Shown one piece after another: positions 5,858 to 9,303 of a DNA stretch of 9,303 bases. Location: positions 1-9,303 of the forward strand of contig JAUWKW010000040.1 of the NCBI GenBank assembly GCA_030614035.1. The letters are read 5' to 3'. Numbering within the stretch: the stretch's first letter is position 1; the number at the start of each line of letters is the position of its first letter. The notes below the pieces were generated by a model, which saw only the letters and a list, made by a program, of their open reading frames with translations, made no database searches and was not told the origin of the DNA. The DNA is from Chromatiales bacterium. Its GTDB lineage: Bacteria > Pseudomonadota > Gammaproteobacteria > Steroidobacterales > GCA-2729495. Made by a program: the position numbers and the translations under genes.

Positions 5858-7167
5858 CCGCTTACTCGAACCGCAATCCGGTGCATGGAGTTGTTCAAAT
5901 AACCTTTCGGGTTCCAGTCAATTGCAAATGGCTGCATTCGCCCCAACTCGTCGACAGCACGCGACCACAACTCGTAATAGCCTGGTACCGGAAACGCGAG
6001 TGCGGCGCGCCATTGTTGCCACGAGTATTTGTTGGCCGGCGGTTCCAGCATTGCTCGCTGCCAGGTCGCGCCAAAATCCATTGAAATGTCGACGGCTTGC
6101 ACGGCAGCTTCTCCTGCCCATGCGTGTCCCCGGATTACCAGGTCGCTATTGCCATCCGACAGTTCAATGCCATTGCGTGGATAAGTGATCATCGACTTGA
6201 CCGGCATCGACTCAATGATCTGGAAATCCTGTTCGGGCACATCTTGACCCCGGGCAACCGGGTAACGTGGCACCCGGTACGACGTGCCGCCCATTTTGGC
6301 GCCGTCGTGAACTACCTTGCGCACCCATATCCGGTTCAGCCACTTCTGCGAACACGAACCGGGCCATCCGGGAGCCACGACACGCAGGGGCGCTCCGTTC
6401 ATCGGGTGGATCGGACCTCCGTTCATCGCGAACGCGACCAGAGTGTGCGGGTCCATTGCCTTGCGGATTGGAATACCCCGTGAAATTGCTTGTTTGTCTA
6501 CCTGCCCGGACAGATGTGTGTCGGCACCGTAATGCCCGGTATAGACAGCGCTGTCCTTAATGCCGGCCGCACGCAACAGGTCACGATAACGCACCCCGGT
6601 CCATTCCGAGTTGCCGATCGCACCGACGGTCCACTGATTTCCGCGTGCCGGTGGATTGAATGCTGCCCGGCCATTGCCGCCGCATTCCAGTTGCAACGCG
6701 TAAGTGACGACGTCGAAATCTTTCTGCAGGTCCGCAATGCTCAAAGTTAGCGGCTGGTCCACTTCTCCATCGATGATCAGCCGCCAGTCTGACGCGTTGG
6801 TGGCACCGGGGGGCAAGCCGTTGTTGCGAATAAAATGACGGTCGACCGGCGTGATGCGGTCGTCCAGCAAATGCGCCGGCGTCTCGGCATTCAGGGGCCG
6901 GTCGTTCAGAATCTTGAGACCGTCTTTGCCGGTGATCACAAAAGGTTCCGCGGTGTCGGCCAGCGCTGCAGGAATCAGACCGCCCGGCATCGTTCGCCAA
7001 AACGGTATGCTCGACCCCAGCAGCACACTGATCGCGGCGCGCCCGGCACGCTGCAGAAATCCACGCCGGCTTGCATCGACACGACGTCCGAAGATCGACG
7101 CGTCGGCTCGCTCCGGATCCGCTGCATACAGCTCGGCTAAGCCGCGTTCGACTCGCTGACTCGACAT
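5854..7167 (-). CDS. sorA: Tat-exported molybdenum sulfite dehydrogenase catalytic subunit (SorA/SoxC-like)
   Basis: A 437-residue periplasmic molybdopterin enzyme of the sulfite oxidase family, expected to oxidise sulfite to sulfate. A Tat signal is present: S-R-R-G-F-L-Q at 33-39, then a hydrophobic stretch and likely cleavage after ALA near residue 70. The region before the RR motif is unusually long. The molybdopterin domain (about 105-300) carries HFIRNNG (111-117) and L-E-C-G-G-N-G-R, where Cys162 is the molybdenum ligand. It also carries P-x-x-G-N-Q-W-T, G-N-S-E-W-T-G-V and GWPGSCSQKW. The dimerisation domain (about 315-430) follows, with S-x-D-x-G-x-T-W near 362-369. The start has GAGGG 6 nt upstream. 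The gene overlaps the cytochrome gene by 4 bp, which supports a Sor-type dehydrogenase rather than an oxygen-using oxidase. A SoxC-type sulfane dehydrogenase is the main alternative, but no other sox genes are visible. Confidence 0.85.
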   Translation of the reverse strand: MSSQRVERGLAELYAADPERADASIFGRRVDASRRGFLQRAGRAAISVLLGSSIPFWRTMPGGLIPAALADTAEPFVITGKDGLKILNDRPLNAETPAHLLDDRITPVDRHFIRNNGLPPGATNASDWRLIIDGEVDQPLTLSIADLQKDFDVVTYALQLECGGNGRAAFNPPARGNQWTVGAIGNSEWTGVRYRDLLRAAGIKDSAVYTGHYGADTHLSGQVDKQAISRGIPIRKAMDPHTLVAFAMNGGPIHPMNGAPLRVVAPGWPGSCSQKWLNRIWVRKVVHDGAKMGGTSYRVPRYPVARGQDVPEQDFQIIESMPVKSMITYPRNGIELSDGNSDLVIRGHAWAGEAAVQAVDISMDFGATWQRAMLEPPANKYSWQQWRAALAFPVPGYYELWSRAVDELGRMQPFAIDWNPKGYLNNSMHRIAVRVSG

Positions 7168-7235
7168 GGTTATCCCTCGATTTGTGCGTCAGAATCCACC
7201 TGGGCCGGGCAAAAGCATAGCAGCGGATCGCGATC

Positions 7236-7943
7236 GTGAGTGAACTCGACAGTGGCATTCAATTGGCTGCCAGCCTGAGCCGGCACGCAGGAATTGCCGG
7301 GGTATGGTTAATCGTGGCCTGCGGACTGGCGGCTTGCTCCGGCGAAGGCTCGCCCGACCAGACCCAGTCCGCGACGACAGCATTGCGTAGCTTTGCCTAC
7401 AACTGCGCAAGCAACGGCTACATCGTTGCCGATTTCCGTCGCGGTGACGCTGTCATGTGGTTGTTCATGCACGACCAAACCGTGCAGCTGGACCCGGTCG
7501 AAGCCGCTTCGGGGGCCAAGTACCGCAAAGGCGAGATTACTTTCTGGAGCAAAGGGTCCGAGGCAATTCTGGAGGTTGCCGGCGCCACCGATAGCTGCAC
7601 CGAGAATCGTCGCGCGTCGATTCTCGAAGATGCCAAGCTGCGCGGCGTCAGTTTCCGGGCGACTGGCAATGAACCCGGATGGGTAATGGAAATTGGGCCG
7701 GACGCGATCGTGCTGGAAACGAATTACGGCGCCAACCGCTACCGGTTTCCGCTGACGACTCCAGATGAGGATCAGTCAAACCGCATCACGACCTATCGTA
7801 GTGAGGCCGAAGGCAAAGTGCTTAAGTTGCGTCTGATCGGGGTGCGTTGCCAGGACACGATGAGCGACGATGTGTTTGCAACCAGCGTTGAATTCGAACT
7901 GGATGAAGCAGCCTACCGCGGCTGCGGTCAGCCCTTGTACTAG
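7236..7943 (+). CDS. Lipoprotein with MliC-like and COG3650-like domains
   Basis: A 235-residue exported lipoprotein, the only convincing full plus-strand gene. The signal sequence ends in the lipobox L-A-A before Cys34. Residues about 54-121 look like MliC, a membrane-bound inhibitor of c-type lysozyme. The evidence is an F-x-Y-x-C opening (Cys57), the strand VMWLFMHDQTVQLDPVEAASGAKYR, the segment E-I-T-F-W-S-K-G and a second Cys121 for a disulfide. Residues about 137-233 resemble the COG3650 type of envelope protein. They contain F-R-A-T-G-N-E-P-G-W, a central beta region and C-x-D-T-M-S-D-D-V-F near 205-214, with Cys205 and Cys230 able to pair. The combined role may be envelope protection, but lysozyme inhibition is only inferred. 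The GTG at 7236 gives a long basic n-region and has only a weak AGCGGA upstream. A TTG at 7263 is a plausible alternative start. It is divergent from sorA across 68 bp. Confidence 0.8.
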   Translation: MSELDSGIQLAASLSRHAGIAGVWLIVACGLAACSGEGSPDQTQSATTALRSFAYNCASNGYIVADFRRGDAVMWLFMHDQTVQLDPVEAASGAKYRKGEITFWSKGSEAILEVAGATDSCTENRRASILEDAKLRGVSFRATGNEPGWVMEIGPDAIVLETNYGANRYRFPLTTPDEDQSNRITTYRSEAEGKVLKLRLIGVRCQDTMSDDVFATSVEFELDEAAYRGCGQPLY

Positions 7944-7980
7944 CTTAATAAAGAATTCGTCCGTCCAGGCGGCGGCGCGC

Positions 7981-8030
7981 GGGCCGGGCGCTGCAGCGCC
8001 TATGGGCCCGGGAAACGGGAGTCGGACTCC
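7981..8030. repeat. Palindrome cluster after the MliC-type lipoprotein gene
   Basis: GGCGCTGCAGCGCC (7987-8000) is a perfect 14-bp palindrome. It is nested inside GGGCC/GGCCC arms (7981-7985 and 8005-8009), which makes a strong GC-rich hairpin 38 bp past the TAG stop. A second near-palindrome, GGAGTC-G-GACTCC, follows at 8018-8030. No T-tract follows, so intrinsic termination is not clearly supported. The rest of the 240-bp gap (7944-8183) holds a direct repeat of CCGGCTCT (8071-8078 and 8084-8091) and no credible gene. The gap lies between converging genes. Confidence 0.55.
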
Positions 8031-8183
8031 GCGGTTCCTGGCTTGGGGGTAGCCGCTGAATTCCACTGCGCCGGCTCTCACAACCGGCTCTGGGCATTCG
8101 AACCGCCATCCCAGACAGACGAAAGTGACTGTGTTCGGCGCGACATTCTGCCGTATTTGTCCGGACATTAAAAGTCCAGGCAG

Positions 8184-8639
8184 TCAGGGGCTTTCGTTGT
8201 CCATGTCGACCACCACCTTCCAACGCCCGTCGGGCGTCTTGCGCCAGACGAACAGGTACTTGCCCTCGACGGCAACCGGGTTGCCCTCCTCGTCGTCCCA
8301 GCTATTCCAGTACCTACCCCAGGTGTAGCCGAGTTCTCCGGAGCGGGCCACCACAGCCGCTTCCGGCTTCCAGGTCAGGTCGAGTTCGGGGTCGGCCAGC
8401 ATCGCCGCGTAGATTTTGTCCCGGCCCGACAGCGGCGGCCGGCCGTCCATCAGTTGCTGCACATCCTCGGCCAGGTATTGCCGATATGCCTCGGGCGCTC
8501 CGTCGGTATACGCGGCTTCGGCGAAAGCCTGGTCGGTCTCCAGCAGCTGCCGTTGCTCGTGCTCAACATCGACAGACGGGGCGCACGCACCAAGCCACGT
8601 GCCCAGCGCCGCGACGATGCAATACGAGCCCCTATGCAT
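8184..8639 (-). CDS. SnoaL/DUF4440-like lipoprotein
   Basis: A 151-residue lipoprotein. The signal runs from M-H-R-G-S-Y to a lipobox, L-G-A before Cys19. The mature part has the NTF2-like cone-fold pattern of DUF4440/SnoaL proteins. An N-terminal helix reads L-L-E-T-D-Q-A-F-A-E-A-A, then Y-x-x-Y-L-A-E-D-V-Q and L-x-G-R-D-K-I. Later strands are E-L-G-Y-T-W-G-R-Y, G-K-Y-L-F-V-W-R-K and a final D-G-R-W-K-V-V-V-D-M-D. Such proteins bind small ligands or act as isomerase-like scaffolds; most have no known role. Two adjacent ATGs exist (8642 and 8639). The second is preferred because GAGG lies about 6 nt before it. The gene overlaps the end of the DUF899 gene by 8 bp, so the two are expected to be translationally coupled. 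Confidence 0.82.
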   Translation of the reverse strand: MHRGSYCIVAALGTWLGACAPSVDVEHEQRQLLETDQAFAEAAYTDGAPEAYRQYLAEDVQQLMDGRPPLSGRDKIYAAMLADPELDLTWKPEAAVVARSGELGYTWGRYWNSWDDEEGNPVAVEGKYLFVWRKTPDGRWKVVVDMDNESP

Positions 8640-9303
8640 CATTAGCCTCGTAGTCATGACTCGGCATCCAGTCGCCACGGCCCTCGGGCAGCAAATCCAG
8701 CAGATTCCACACCGGGGTGAACAGATCCATGGCGCGGTGGTGGCGCTCGACCAGGGATCCCTCGGTCGTGTAGCAATGCACGATGCTGCCGTCGCTGCCA
8801 CAACAGAACGTGCTGAGCGCGGGCAGCTGGCGATCCGGCGCCAGCTCGACACCAAAATCGGCATTAAAACTATTGTCATAGCTGGACAACAGGCGGAGAC
8901 GATCCCAGCCGCGGTCGCGGCCCCAGGCGCGCAGCTTGTCGAGCCGGGTTTTGGCAATCACGACGAACGAGGCCCGTTGTTCGACGTGCCTGACCACCGC
9001 ATTGAAGCCGTCAGCCCACATGCTGCACATTGGGCAGGCTGCGTCGCTGTCGGGCGAAAACATCAGATGCTGCACGATTAGCGTGTCGCGTTCACCGGTA
9101 AACAGTGCCGAGAGGTGGGTGCCGAAATAGTGGTCCGGATCATTGTCCACCAGATCCTGCGGCCCCTCGCGAAAGCAGTAGTCCTTGTCTACCACCGGTC
9201 CCGGTGGTAGCTCACGGCGCAACTGTGCGACCTGCTCGCGCTGCTCGATCAGCGCGTTCTCGGCGGCCAGCAACGCGTCGCGTTTGGCCTGGTAATCATC
9301 GGC
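8632..9303 (-). CDS. DUF899 thioredoxin-like protein (N-terminus beyond window)
   Basis: The frame is open through the right edge and ends at a TAG at 8632-8634; 223 residues are visible. It begins inside the typical N-terminal helix of DUF899 proteins (D-x-Y-x-A-K-R-D-A-L-L-A-A-E then R-E-Q-V-A-x-L-R-R-E-L-P-P-G). D-K-D-Y-x-F follows, and then a thioredoxin-like C-P-M-C at visible residues 90-93, in the context S-D-x-A-C-P-M-C-S-M-W-A-D-G. The end carries the family's D-G-S-I-V-H-C-Y-T-T and L-L-D-L-L-P-E-G-R-G-D-W. DUF899 members are cytoplasmic thioredoxin-fold proteins of the AhpC/TSA-like group without a proven reaction; a redox role is inferred from the CxxC. Only a few N-terminal residues seem missing. 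The true start and any promoter lie outside the window. It is coupled to the downstream DUF4440-like lipoprotein. Confidence 0.88.
   Translation of the reverse strand, partial: ADDYQAKRDALLAAENALIEQREQVAQLRRELPPGPVVDKDYCFREGPQDLVDNDPDHYFGTHLSALFTGERDTLIVQHLMFSPDSDAACPMCSMWADGFNAVVRHVEQRASFVVIAKTRLDKLRAWGRDRGWDRLRLLSSYDNSFNADFGVELAPDRQLPALSTFCCGSDGSIVHCYTTEGSLVERHHRAMDLFTPVWNLLDLLPEGRGDWMPSHDYEANDA

Noticed and set aside
7168..7235. Possible divergent promoters between sorA and the MliC-type lipoprotein gene
   Set aside because: Only scattered weak hexamers were seen (TTGTGC, TTGCCC) with no matching -10 at proper spacing.
8094..8107. TTCGAA with flanking bases, resembling a tRNA T-loop
   Set aside because: No acceptor, D-arm or anticodon stem can be built around it on either strand.
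8161..8186. CTTTTAAT shared near three minus-strand gene ends (99, 1628 and 8168)
   Set aside because: Two are simply Phe codon plus TAA stop. The third lies in another frame after a TGA. A shared 8-mer at three places is not strong enough to call an element.

Overview
The window looks like a chromosomal segment from a GC-rich Gram-negative proteobacterium, probably a gammaproteobacterium. The reasons are GC-rich coding sequence throughout, several lipoproteins with lipobox cysteines, a Tat-exported molybdenum sulfite dehydrogenase paired with a periplasmic c-type cytochrome, an MliC-type lysozyme-inhibitor domain, and a GEMM-I (cyclic di-GMP) riboswitch. No phage, transposase, CRISPR array, rRNA or tRNA was found. 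The genus cannot be named from the sequence alone.

Layout: almost everything is on the minus strand. (1) Left edge: a possible C-terminal scrap of a plus-strand gene (3-86), converging on a four-repeat DUF4397 lipoprotein (99-1469). (2) Upstream of it, in minus-strand order, come an N-terminally truncated amidohydrolase remnant (3250-3534), a DsbA-fold 2-hydroxychromene-2-carboxylate isomerase-like protein (2578-3228), a secreted gluzincin-type metallopeptidase (1628-2551), and then the DUF4397 lipoprotein. Spacing is tight (21 and 26 bp) between the first three. (3) A hairpin-rich junction (3521-3601) separates the amidohydrolase stump from a 487-residue membrane protein with five TM-helix repeats, of the mechanosensitive-channel-related type (3635-5098). 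Its roughly 330-nt leader carries a predicted promoter, a c-di-GMP-I riboswitch aptamer and a possible terminator hairpin just before the Shine-Dalgarno. (4) A sulfite dehydrogenase pair (molybdenum subunit 5854-7167, cytochrome 5507-5857) overlaps by 4 bp. (5) One plus-strand gene (7236-7943), divergent from the sulfite dehydrogenase, encodes a lipoprotein joining an MliC-like domain to a COG3650-like domain. (6) A palindrome-rich gap is followed by a SnoaL/DUF4440-like lipoprotein (8184-8639). It is translationally coupled to a DUF899 thioredoxin-like protein that runs off the right edge (8632-9303).

How the parts work together: sulfite oxidation at the periplasm is the only clear metabolic module. 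The product of the molybdenum enzyme would pass electrons to the coupled monohaem cytochrome. The rest is envelope-oriented: lipoproteins, a membrane channel-like protein and an exported peptidase. The most notable regulatory feature is the riboswitch, which would place the channel-like protein under second-messenger control. The most notable genomic scar is the amidohydrolase reduced to its C-terminal fifth or so at a junction full of inverted repeats.
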